41,781 bases of DNA, taken from the NCBI GenBank assembly GCA_028281705.1, contig JANQJH010000593.1:1-41781 (forward strand), written 5' to 3'. This DNA is from Verrucomicrobiales bacterium. Its GTDB lineage: Bacteria; Verrucomicrobiota; Verrucomicrobiia; Verrucomicrobiales; DEV007. Shown here in pieces: positions 19,019 through 27,815 of the stretch. A program made the position numbers and the translations under genes. The first letter of the stretch is position 1. The number at the start of each line of letters is the position of its first letter. Below the pieces are notes generated by a model that had not been told where the DNA came from, did no database searches, and was given only the letters and a program-made list of their open reading frames with translations.

Positions 19019-19633
19019 ATGTCTGAACCGAGTCCAGCCCTTCCCCTAGCTTCGAAGGTTACCCAGATGATCACCGCGATCGAATCGGGTGATCGGGTGG
19101 CTTCCGAAGAACTCCTTCCGTTGGTCTATGAGGCGCTGCGGAAGCTCGCCCGGTCCCGGGTGGCCAACCTGCCGGCGGGGCAGACCTTGCAGGCGACCGC
19201 CTTGGTGCACGAAGCGTACTTGCGGCTGGCCGACTCGGATGGGGATGGATGGTCCGGGAAAGGGCATTTTTTCGCGGCGGCCGCGGAATCGATGAGGCGC
19301 ATCATCATCGATAACATCCGGAAAAAGCGGAGCAAGAAACACGGAGGGGAGTTCCAGCGGGTCGAGTTTGATGAACTCAAGTTGCACGGCGTGAGCAGCG
19401 ATGAGGAGCTGTTGGAGTTGAACGAGTGGCTCCTTCGTCTTCGGGAATCGCACCCGGAGGCGGCTCAGGTGGTGAACCTTCGTTTCTTTGCCGGGTTGAC
19501 ACTCAAGGAGACGGCCCTGGCGATGGGAATGGCCGAGCGAACGGTGAAGCGGCGATGGGCCTTTGCTCGCGCCTGGCTCTACCGGGAAATGAAAGGGGAG
19601 ACGAGTGGGAAGGCGAATGGAGAAGATGACTGA
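19019..19633 (+). CDS. ECF RNA polymerase sigma factor (kinase-linked PVC/Acidobacteria type)
   Basis: 'LLPLVYEALRKLARSRVANLPAGQTLQATALVHEAYLRLAD', 'FFAAAAESMRRIIIDNIRKKRSKKHGG', 'VNLRFFAGLTLKETALAMGMAERTVKRRWAFARAWL'. Confidence 0.9.
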   Translation: MSEPSPALPLASKVTQMITAIESGDRVASEELLPLVYEALRKLARSRVANLPAGQTLQATALVHEAYLRLADSDGDGWSGKGHFFAAAAESMRRIIIDNIRKKRSKKHGGEFQRVEFDELKLHGVSSDEELLELNEWLLRLRESHPEAAQVVNLRFFAGLTLKETALAMGMAERTVKRRWAFARAWLYREMKGETSGKANGEDD

Positions 19634-19659
19634 CATTGCTATGAGATGAACTCTTTCGG

Positions 19660-22143
19660 ATGACGAGGGAAGAAGAGATCTTTGAGAAGGCGTTGGACTT
19701 CGAGTCTGACATCGAGCGACGTGCCTATCTCGCGGGAGCCTGCGCTGGTGACGAGGCTCTGGCCCAGGCGGTGGCCGATCTCTTGGCGGCCCATAGCAGC
19801 GCCGAAAGAGGTGAGTTCCTCGCCGGACTGCAGAAACATGAGGCACTGATTTGGGAAAGGGAGGGATCGATCGTCGGTCGCTACAAGTTGCTCCAGAAAA
19901 TCGGTGAAGGCGGTTTCGGAGTCGTCTACATGGCGGAGCAGCGGGAACCGGTCAAACGGCGCGTGGCTCTGAAGATCATCAAGCTGGGGATGGACACGAA
20001 GCAGGTTGTGGGCCGCTTCGAAGCCGAGCGCCAGGCCCTGGCCATGCTGGCGCATCCGAACATCGCCAATGTCCTGGACGCTGGCGCCACGGAGAACGGG
20101 CGTCCCTACTTTGTCATGGAATTGGTTCGCGGCGTTCCCGTCACCGATTTCTGTGATCAGCATCAATTGACGACCGAGGAGCGCCTGAAATTGTTCCTCG
20201 ATATCTGCGCCGCCGTGCAACACGCCCATCAACGGGGGCTCATCCATCGCGATCTCAAGCCGGGCAATATCCTCGTGGCGATGAATGATAATAATCGGCC
20301 GCACCCCAAAGTCATCGATTTTGGGATTGCCAAGGCGACTCAGCAGGAACTCACGGACAAGACGCTCTTCACCCGGTTCGAGGACTTTGTCGGAACGCCG
20401 GCATACATGAGCCCCGAACAGGCTAACTACCGCCAGCTCGATGTGGACACGCGCACCGATGTGTATTCGCTAGGTGTGCTCCTCTACGAACTCGTGACCG
20501 GGAGGACGCCCTTCGACTCTGCCGAACTCGCTCATCGCGAGATCGATGAGATTCGGCGCCGCATTTGCGAGGACGATCCCCCGCGTCCGTCCACGCGCCT
20601 CGACTCCTTGGAGATGGCGGACCGGACAACGATCGCCACCTTCCGCAAGGTGAACCCCGAACGGCTACAGCGGACGCTTCGGAGGGAGATCGACTGGATT
20701 ATCATGATGGCCATGGAGAAGGACCGATCACGGCGCTACGGGAGCGCGGAGGCCCTGGCGCGTGACATTGAGCACTATCTCGAGGGTGAAGCGGTGGCCG
20801 CCTGTCCTCCTAGTGCGCTCTACCGTATCCGGAAGTCGGCTGGAAAGCACCGGGCAGCTGTCGCCGTGGTGGGAGTGATTGTGGCGAGTCTGGGAGTCGT
20901 GTCCGTGGTCAGCTTCGTCCAGGCGGTTCGCGTTTCCCGGGCTCATGCGGAAGGACGGGAACTGTTGAGAAATTCCTACCTGGTGCAGGCGGAGGCGATG
21001 CGAAAGAATCCCGAGCCGGGGAGACATTTCCGGAGTCTCGAGGCCATTGCGAAGGCAGCCGAGATTCGCCCTTCGGTGAGGCTTCGCAACGAGGCCATTG
21101 CCGCGATGGCCATGCCCGATTTGCGTTTTCGCCAACGATTTGGAACGGATCGGCCTCCCGGTGCGGTGGCGGCCATAGACCGGCAAGGAGAGCGTTATGC
21201 CTTCGCCTACCCGGACGGGGCGGTGACGTTCTACCGGATTGAAGATGGGGAGGAAATCGGGGCCTTGCCGAATCAGGAGGGAGAGCCGCTCGAGATCCTG
21301 TTTAGCGAGGACGGAGATCGTTTGGCGGTGCAAACGCGGACGCCAGCCGGCGAGCGCTTGAGCGTGTGGTCGATCGCGGAATCAAGGCTAGAACTCGAGG
21401 TGCCCGATGTGTGGTGGGGCTCGCTCGCTTTCGCTCCGAATGGCCGGCAGGTGGCCGTTGGCGTTCGAGGGCCTAACCAGATTGTTGTCTACGATTTGCC
21501 GACGGGCGAGGTGCGTGCCCGCCTGCCGTTTGATCTCGCACCGGGCAAGCTCCGTTTCGATCCCGCCGGGGAGCGGCTTGCCGTCCTCGCTTCGGTGACG
21601 CGGAACATGACCGAGACCTTGACTGTCTTTCCCCTGAGCGCTCCATCGAATCGACTCGAATTTCGTGTCCCCCTCGGTGCGATGGGGGTGGGTTGGCACC
21701 CTGAAGGTGAGATTTTGGGGATCGGGAGTGCGGATTTCAATGTCTACCTTTGGCGCCTTGAATCGCAGGCGCCGACTCGCGTTCTGCGAGGGCATCAAGC
21801 CGAAGTGACCAGTGTGAAGTTTCATCCTGGTGGGCGGTTTCTCGCCACGGCCGCATGGGATGGCACGACCCGGGTGTGGGATTCGCATCGCGGCCAACTT
21901 TACCTGACCACCGCGGACGCCGTGGACGGGTTTCTTGCAGATGGGCGTGGCCTGAGTTTCCGCATGGACTCGAGCGGGGGGGGAGATTTGGGAGTTCTCG
22001 GAAGGGTCGGCATGCTTCTCGCGGTATCAATTGGAAGGCGAGGACGTGCGCAAGCAGAACTGCCTGGCGTTTTCCTCAAGCGGCGCCTGGCTCTTGGCTT
22101 CGGCCAAGACCTCGCGCTTGTGGGATCTGCGGACGGGGCGTGA
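19660..22143 (+). CDS. Ser/Thr protein kinase with WD40 repeats, N-terminal portion (frame broken at G8, 21976-21983)
   Basis: 'IGEGGFGVVYMAEQ', 'VALKIIK', 'LIHRDLKPGNILV', 'DFGIAKA'; TM; WD40 'VLRGHQAEVTSVKFHPGGRFLATAAWDGTTRVWD'. Confidence 0.9.
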   Translation: MTREEEIFEKALDFESDIERRAYLAGACAGDEALAQAVADLLAAHSSAERGEFLAGLQKHEALIWEREGSIVGRYKLLQKIGEGGFGVVYMAEQREPVKRRVALKIIKLGMDTKQVVGRFEAERQALAMLAHPNIANVLDAGATENGRPYFVMELVRGVPVTDFCDQHQLTTEERLKLFLDICAAVQHAHQRGLIHRDLKPGNILVAMNDNNRPHPKVIDFGIAKATQQELTDKTLFTRFEDFVGTPAYMSPEQANYRQLDVDTRTDVYSLGVLLYELVTGRTPFDSAELAHREIDEIRRRICEDDPPRPSTRLDSLEMADRTTIATFRKVNPERLQRTLRREIDWIIMMAMEKDRSRRYGSAEALARDIEHYLEGEAVAACPPSALYRIRKSAGKHRAAVAVVGVIVASLGVVSVVSFVQAVRVSRAHAEGRELLRNSYLVQAEAMRKNPEPGRHFRSLEAIAKAAEIRPSVRLRNEAIAAMAMPDLRFRQRFGTDRPPGAVAAIDRQGERYAFAYPDGAVTFYRIEDGEEIGALPNQEGEPLEILFSEDGDRLAVQTRTPAGERLSVWSIAESRLELEVPDVWWGSLAFAPNGRQVAVGVRGPNQIVVYDLPTGEVRARLPFDLAPGKLRFDPAGERLAVLASVTRNMTETLTVFPLSAPSNRLEFRVPLGAMGVGWHPEGEILGIGSADFNVYLWRLESQAPTRVLRGHQAEVTSVKFHPGGRFLATAAWDGTTRVWDSHRGQLYLTTADAVDGFLADGRGLSFRMDSSGGGDLGVLGRVGMLLAVSIGRRGRAQAELPGVFLKRRLALGFGQDLALVGSADGA

Positions 22144-22960
22144 GATCGCGAATTCCGAGGAGATCGATGCGCGCAATTTGGTGTTTGAGGGAACGGACAC
22201 GCGGCTGCTTGCGGGTGGGAGCGCCATGAATGGCTTGCGTCGCTTCGTCATTCAGCGGCAAGGAGGGGAGGAAGGTGGCCGCTTGGAGATCGTCGAGGAT
22301 TTTTGTCTTCTGGAGGCGCAGGTGAACCACTTTGCCCTGAGCCCGGATGGCCGCACCGTGGCGGTGACGTTTCGGGACCGGTCGCAAGTGTCCTTGCTCG
22401 ATGCGCTTACGGGGGAACCGCGCGGCGTGCTCGATGGAAGGGCCGGAGTGAGCCGTCTTCAGTTTGACCCCAGCGGACGTTGGCTGGCCGCCGGTTGCTG
22501 GAAGGGGGCTGGCGTCAGGATTTGGGATCGCCATCATCCGAATGCGGCCCCGGTCGATTTGTTCTCGGAGTCCCATTGGAGCTACGCGGCCTTTGCTCCC
22601 AATGGAAAGTGGATGGTGACTGGTTCCCGCGATGGCTATCGAATCTGGACAGCGGGGAAGTGGGGCGCGCCGGAGGCCGTTCTCCCGACGGCTTCTGTGA
22701 GCCAGACTGCTTTCGATGCGAGCGGGGAATACATGGCCTGCCAGATCAGCGGCGGCACTATTGGGCTTGTTCATCTCAATAGCCTTGAAGTGGTGGCGGA
22801 ACTGCGCCCGCCGATCCCCGACCCCTTTGATATTGGGAATCTCGCCATCAGTCCCGATGGCGTCTATCTCGCCGCCACCACCGCGGGAACCGAGGTCTTT
22901 GTGTGGAACCTGGTTTTGATGCGGCGGGAGTTGGCAGGCATGGGGTTGGATTGGGAGTGA
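22031..22960 (+). CDS. WD40 C-terminal portion of the same kinase (frameshifted)
   Basis: 'CLAFSSSGAWLLASAKTSRLWDLRTGREI', 'LQFDPSGRWLAAGCWKGAGVRIWD'; frame is open upstream to the G8 tract. Confidence 0.75.
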   Translation: MEGEDVRKQNCLAFSSSGAWLLASAKTSRLWDLRTGREIANSEEIDARNLVFEGTDTRLLAGGSAMNGLRRFVIQRQGGEEGGRLEIVEDFCLLEAQVNHFALSPDGRTVAVTFRDRSQVSLLDALTGEPRGVLDGRAGVSRLQFDPSGRWLAAGCWKGAGVRIWDRHHPNAAPVDLFSESHWSYAAFAPNGKWMVTGSRDGYRIWTAGKWGAPEAVLPTASVSQTAFDASGEYMACQISGGTIGLVHLNSLEVVAELRPPIPDPFDIGNLAISPDGVYLAATTAGTEVFVWNLVLMRRELAGMGLDWE

Positions 22961-23107
22961 GGAGAAAGATGTTCGTAGATTGATCGGCAATGGTGGGAAA
23001 GCGGAAGTGATTCAAATCTAACTAAGGTGCGCAACGTCTTCTGAGTTCTGCTACCATGAACTTGCATCGAAAACTTCGGGATCAGTTTAAGTTGAAGTTT
23101 AAGTTTT

Positions 23108-24388
23108 TTAGCGGGCGAAGTTGGCCATGGGGTGGGCCGCGGCTCCCACGGTAGAGAGATTCCCGAATGAGGTCACAATCGGGCCTCTGGTCACTCCGAG
23201 ACCCAAGTCGTAGCCCTTGAGATAGTTCATGCAGACGTTGCGGAAGACATAGTTGGCGTAGAGTGATTGCGTGAGGGTGATTCCGGTTCCGCTGACATCG
23301 GTTTTGGTGAGCGTATTTCCCTCGATGTAGAAGCCTCGCGCTTCCTCGCCGTAGACATGAATGCCATCATCCCCGTTGTTGGCGAGATTACAGCCGGTGA
23401 TGCGGCAGGCTGATACGGTGTCCTGACCGGCGGCTACTGAGATGCCGCCCGTCTTGTTTCCATTGATAGCGCAGTCCTCGATGGTGATTCCTTCGATAGG
23501 ACCGTTGAGACTGGCAGCGATCACGATGCCCTGGTTCCTATTCCGCGATACCATGCAGTCCCGGACAACGATATCGCGAAGCTGGGACTCCTGGGAGCAG
23601 GACAGGTAGAGGCCGGTGGTGATGTTCCTCGCGAAGGTGCAGGAATCGAGCGTGACTGCCTCGATGGTTCCTTCATCCATGGGTGTGATTGCGATTCCGA
23701 ATCCGTTGGTGTCCGACACCTGACAGTCTTTCAAGCAAACGTCGCGCAGGGTCTGAGAATTGCTGGACCCCAGGCGGATCCCACGGTTGCTCGCGAAGGC
23801 CACGAGGCACCGTGAGATGGAGATGGTCTCGGAGAAACTCGAAGATGCAAGGACAAGGATACCGTCGCCGCCGGCGCCGCGAATGGTTAGACCATCGACC
23901 CGAACGGCCTTGCAACTGTCGAGTCTGATGCCGGCGGAGAATTTCTGGGTGAAGCCGTTCTTCACCGTGATATTCCAGTGATTGCTTGCCTGGATGGCGC
24001 TTCCCGTAGTGGAGGACGATGAAATCATGAAACCGTTGAGATCCAGGGTGACGTTGTCGGCATCGATGGTGATGCCGTCGCCGTCTGCGACCGTTAGGGG
24101 CTTGGTCAGGTAGTAGGAGCCCGAGTCGGCGATGGTAAACGGGGCGGAGTCGATTGGGGTGCGAGCCTCAACCTGGTCGAGCGATTTCATCGTCGGGGCC
24201 GGCGGGCCGGGCGGTGGCGTGAGATCGCCTTGGGCCGCAAGTTGGCCAGCGGTTAGAAGCAATGCAGTGATGGCGTGGATGCCAGAGCGATTGAAGAGGA
24301 GTTTGGTCAGTGGATTCATGGGATGATTGGTTCTGATCCTGAAGGGGATCTGCTCCATCATACGAAATCCGGTTTGGAGATGGGCCAC
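23108..24388 (-). CDS. Secreted right-handed parallel beta-helix repeat protein
   Basis: Signal peptide; 'YYLTKPLTVADGDGITIDADNVTLDLNGF', repeated 'I.DC.I..N...GI.V' rungs. Confidence 0.8.
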   Translation of the reverse strand: MAHLQTGFRMMEQIPFRIRTNHPMNPLTKLLFNRSGIHAITALLLTAGQLAAQGDLTPPPGPPAPTMKSLDQVEARTPIDSAPFTIADSGSYYLTKPLTVADGDGITIDADNVTLDLNGFMISSSSTTGSAIQASNHWNITVKNGFTQKFSAGIRLDSCKAVRVDGLTIRGAGGDGILVLASSSFSETISISRCLVAFASNRGIRLGSSNSQTLRDVCLKDCQVSDTNGFGIAITPMDEGTIEAVTLDSCTFARNITTGLYLSCSQESQLRDIVVRDCMVSRNRNQGIVIAASLNGPIEGITIEDCAINGNKTGGISVAAGQDTVSACRITGCNLANNGDDGIHVYGEEARGFYIEGNTLTKTDVSGTGITLTQSLYANYVFRNVCMNYLKGYDLGLGVTRGPIVTSFGNLSTVGAAAHPMANFAR

Positions 24389-24486
24389 GGCCGCAGAAAA
24401 GAATATGGGGGTGCTGCCGGGATGCGAGACATCGTGTGCCGATGGCCCGAAAGCGAGAATCCCCGACCCCGTGTGGCAGCATCGGC

Positions 24487-24503
24487 TGCGGACATTGTCC
24501 GCA
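24487..24503. repeat. Perfect inverted repeat TGCGGACA-T-TGTCCGCA
   Basis: Direct reading; 8-bp arms around one centre base, between two minus-strand genes. Confidence 0.8.
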
Positions 24504-24577
24504 ACGCGAGATGGACTGCCAATCGGGTATCGGGGGTCCCTTGGGACTTTCTTTTTTGAGTGAGGCGGCGTTCCGGA

Positions 24578-25042
24578 CTAAGTGCGCTCCCACTTGCCGC
24601 TGCCTCCGGCTTCAACAAGTCCGACGCCTCCGGCCGCACCGTTGAATTGACCTACGGGTGTGCCATTGCTGATGAACCAATTGACTTGGAGAACGCCTCC
24701 ACCGACGTCGACGCCTTGGACGTGACAACCGGTGACGTTTCGGAAGAACGCATCCCACGAGGAGTAGGCGGTGTACATGAATCCGACAGCGCTCCCGAAG
24801 TAGGCCGGGCCGCCCCAGATGGTATTATGATACCTCCAGGGTTGGCCGTCCGGCTCCACGTCAAGTTTTCCCCAGATGGCGATCTTCACGTTCGCCGTGG
24901 CACCGAGTACCGGAGCACCCGAGGCAGCGGCTTTGGCAAACTTCTGCACCTCATCCGCCCCGGCGCGATCCTTGAAGGCCTCCACTGTTGCCTCGAGGAG
25001 TGCGCTATTGTCAGGGCATAGGTTCTTCTCTGTCATTTCCAT
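24578..25042 (-). CDS. Small hypothetical Gly/aromatic-rich protein, predicted beta-rich
   Basis: 154 aa; '...AYFGSAVGFMYTAYSSWDAFFRNVTGC...VGQFNGAAGGVGLVEAGGSGKW'; divergent to the AraC pair. Confidence 0.6.
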   Translation of the reverse strand: MEMTEKNLCPDNSALLEATVEAFKDRAGADEVQKFAKAAASGAPVLGATANVKIAIWGKLDVEPDGQPWRYHNTIWGGPAYFGSAVGFMYTAYSSWDAFFRNVTGCHVQGVDVGGGVLQVNWFISNGTPVGQFNGAAGGVGLVEAGGSGKWERT

Positions 25043-25378
25043 GGTGTGAATTGGTTCAGTTGATGATGGTTGATCTTCGCCTCCTACTCATCAGGACTGA
25101 GGGATTCCTTGCGGATCCCGGCGCTCTTTCCGTTTTTTTTCGGTTCTCGCCTCAAGGGGTCCGCTTGATGGAGGAGGAGTCGACGGCAAGCGCTTTGATA
25201 GACTGAGACGATGGATCGAATGTGAGCGTTATCTAATTCCTTGCCTTAGTGGAAATTCTAACGGGCGCCGCAAGGGCAACATTGTTGTCGCGTTTTGACA
25301 TCACTCGAATCTGGCGAGCGTTTTGAGATTGGCCTTAAATGTGCGCAAGCTTATCCGAGTTTTGGATGAGTTCGATTC

Positions 25379-25780
25379 ATGGAGGAGAAAACGATGCCAT
25401 TCACGACCCAAGTAAATCCCATCGAGGCGAGAAGTGCTTGCTGGATTCGAAAGAGACTCAAGCACCTGAGCGATTGGCGGGAGATTGCGCACTTGTCCGA
25501 CTACAAGCCTGGCAAGCTGGCTCACAATTTTGGGATCACGCTGAGACAACTCGAGCGCTATTTTGACCAGGAATTCGGAATCCCTCCCCGGAGCTGGTTG
25601 AGAACGAAGCGGATGGAGGCGGCCAAGACCTTGCTGGAGGACAGTCAATCCGTGAAGTCCGTGGCTTATCAGCTCGGTTACAAGCAGGAATCACACTTTT
25701 CCAAGGAATTCAAAAACTACTATGGCGAACCTCCCTCACGGTTTCTCAGATCAAGGAGGAGCGCGCTTACTGCGGACTGA
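25379..25780 (+). CDS. Stand-alone AraC-family HTH transcriptional regulator
   Basis: 'HNFGITLRQLERYFDQEFGIPPRSWLRTKRMEAAKTLLEDSQSVKSVAYQLGYKQESHFSKEFKNYYGEPPSRF'. Confidence 0.85.
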   Translation: MEEKTMPFTTQVNPIEARSACWIRKRLKHLSDWREIAHLSDYKPGKLAHNFGITLRQLERYFDQEFGIPPRSWLRTKRMEAAKTLLEDSQSVKSVAYQLGYKQESHFSKEFKNYYGEPPSRFLRSRRSALTAD

Positions 25781-25798
25781 TTTGGAGGAATTCATCCC

Positions 25799-26230
25799 TT
25801 GGCACCAATGGCTTTCAAAATCACAGCTGATCAATGGGTTCAGCCGGAATGCGGCGAAGGAGACCGTGATGAGATCCGTTTAACCTTTTGGAAGAGTCTC
25901 GCGGAAAAGACCGATATCCCGGTCGTGCGGCTCGCCGTTGGATGCGGCTTATCCGCCTGCCAACTGGCGGAGCTGTCCGATTCGGCCTCCCAGATGAGCC
26001 GGAGGCAGTGGGTGACCAAATGCCGGATTAGCCTGGCCAAAGATATGTTGACCCGGGGTTACCGGGTGGCCCGGATCGCCTCGGATCTGGGATACAAACA
26101 GACTTCCCATTTTTGTCAGATATTCAAGAAGACCACCGGAATGACTCCTCTGGAATACGCGGCCTCTCGGGTGGAACACGACGTGAAACGCCGCTCTTCC
26201 CTGGCGGCGTCGATGGCGGAATCCCCCTAG
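25799..26230 (+). CDS. Second stand-alone AraC-family HTH regulator
   Basis: 'CRISLAKDMLTRGYRVARIASDLGYKQTSHFCQIFKKTTGMTPLEYAASR'; start may be ATG at 25808. Confidence 0.82.
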   Translation: MAPMAFKITADQWVQPECGEGDRDEIRLTFWKSLAEKTDIPVVRLAVGCGLSACQLAELSDSASQMSRRQWVTKCRISLAKDMLTRGYRVARIASDLGYKQTSHFCQIFKKTTGMTPLEYAASRVEHDVKRRSSLAASMAESP

Positions 26231-26264
26231 CCCGACGTTCAAGTTTCATTTCCTCATCACTAAC

Positions 26265-26278
26265 GGCGGAATTCCGCC
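26265..26278. promoter_or_regulatory. Perfect 14-bp palindrome GGCGGAATTCCGCC upstream of the reb array
   Basis: Direct reading; about 60 bp before the first reb ATG; regulatory role is inferred. Confidence 0.4.
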
Positions 26279-26338
26279 ACCAGAACCAAACGAAACCGAA
26301 AACGAACCATAACCATCAATCCATAACCCACAGATCTC

Positions 26339-26608
26339 ATGGCGTTTCCAACATCAGTCAATAGTCAGATCACCGATGCCGTCACTCAAGCGAATGTGAA
26401 AGTGCTTGGGGATGCGCCTGCGGTAGCGCTAGGCAACCTCTACCAGGCAACGGCTCAGGCCTTGTCCAATGCGGCCCACAATGCCACCACTTCTCAGAGC
26501 GAGACCAATGTGACGGCTCAGGCGGCGACGACGATGGGAGTGGCCACCCTCTACTCCCTTGACTCGGCCACGACCGGCATTGCCACCGAGAGGATTCTTT
26601 CCAGTTAG
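26339..26608 (+). CDS. RebB-like R-body protein, paralogue 1
   Basis: 'MAFPTSVNSQITDAVTQANVKVLGDAPAVALGNLYQATAQALSNAAHNATTSQSETNVTAQAATTMGVATLYSLDSA': RebB/killing-trait family pattern. Confidence 0.9.
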   Translation: MAFPTSVNSQITDAVTQANVKVLGDAPAVALGNLYQATAQALSNAAHNATTSQSETNVTAQAATTMGVATLYSLDSATTGIATERILSS

Positions 26609-26650
26609 GCGATGGATTTCATCGCGATGAACCAATGACTTGAACCAACC

Positions 26651-26941
26651 ATGGCATTTCCAACATCAGTCAATAGTCAGATCACCGACGCCGTCACTCA
26701 GGCCAACGTGAAGGTCCTCGGCGACGCCCCCGCAGTCGCCATGGGCAATCTTTATCAGGCAACGGCGCAGGCCATCTCGAACGCGGCGCATAACGCCACC
26801 ACTTCTCAGAATGAGTCCAACGTGACCGCTCAGGCGGCGACGACGATGGGAGTGGCCACGCTCTATTCGCTCGATACGGCTTCGACAGGTCTCGCGACTC
26901 GTCGCATTCTCACGGCTCCGACCCCGCCGATGCTTCGCTGA
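26651..26941 (+). CDS. RebB-like R-body protein, paralogue 2
   Basis: Same family; C-terminal tail 'RRILTAPTPPMLR' differs from paralogue 1. Confidence 0.9.
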   Translation: MAFPTSVNSQITDAVTQANVKVLGDAPAVAMGNLYQATAQAISNAAHNATTSQNESNVTAQAATTMGVATLYSLDTASTGLATRRILTAPTPPMLR

Positions 26942-27026
26942 CCCGAAGTCGACTTGAATCTCTGGGAGGCAAAGGATCTCTCGCTTAACTAAAAATGATA
27001 CAAACTCGCTCTAACACTTAGAAATC

Positions 27027-27296
27027 ATGGCATTTCCAACATCAGTCAATAGTCAGATCACCGACTCCGTCACGCAGGCCAACGTCAAAGTTTTGGGAGA
27101 CGCGCCGGCGGTAGCAATGGGAAACCTTTACCAGGCAACGGCGCAGGCTCTCTCCAACGCGGCGCACAACGCCACCACTTCGCAGAATGAAACCGCAGTG
27201 ACGGCCCAGGCGGCAACGACGATGGGAGTGGCCACGCTCTACTCCTTGGACACCGCTTCCACGGGAATGGCGACCAAGGCCATCCTCTCGAGTTAA
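27027..27296 (+). CDS. RebB-like R-body protein, paralogue 3
   Basis: Same family; 89 aa. Confidence 0.9.
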   Translation: MAFPTSVNSQITDSVTQANVKVLGDAPAVAMGNLYQATAQALSNAAHNATTSQNETAVTAQAATTMGVATLYSLDTASTGMATKAILSS

Positions 27297-27383
27297 CCAG
27301 CTCATCTCATCCTCGTAGGCAGATCGATCAATAAAAGAATCTCATGACGAGGTCCAACTGACCCACAAACCAGATCAGCCGTT

Positions 27384-27665
27384 ATGGCATTTCCCACATC
27401 AGTCAACAGTCAGATCACCGATGCCGTCACCCAAGCGAATGTGAAGGTGCTCGGCGACGCCCCTGCGGTCGCCATGGGCAACCTTTATCAGGCGACTTCG
27501 CAGGCCCTATCCAACGCGGCTCACAACGCCACCTCTGCTCAGCAACGAGCGAACATCACCGCGCAAACGTCGACGACGATGGGTGTCGCGACCCTCTATT
27601 CGCTTGATACCGCTTCGACTGGAGTATCGACGCAGACAATCCTCAACGCGCGACCGTTCGCGTGA
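27384..27665 (+). CDS. RebB-like R-body protein, paralogue 4
   Basis: Same family; 93 aa. Confidence 0.9.
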   Translation: MAFPTSVNSQITDAVTQANVKVLGDAPAVAMGNLYQATSQALSNAAHNATSAQQRANITAQTSTTMGVATLYSLDTASTGVSTQTILNARPFA

Positions 27666-27815
27666 CGAATGTTCGACAAGATGCTTGTCACGCAAGAGCA
27701 ATACTGACGAGCATGGACTCACATCCTTGCCGGCATTTTCCGGGGAACGGAGGTTCGCTCTCGCGTGGGCAGGGTCCGGTGGGCACACGGCATTTGAAAC
27801 CAGTGACATCACGCC

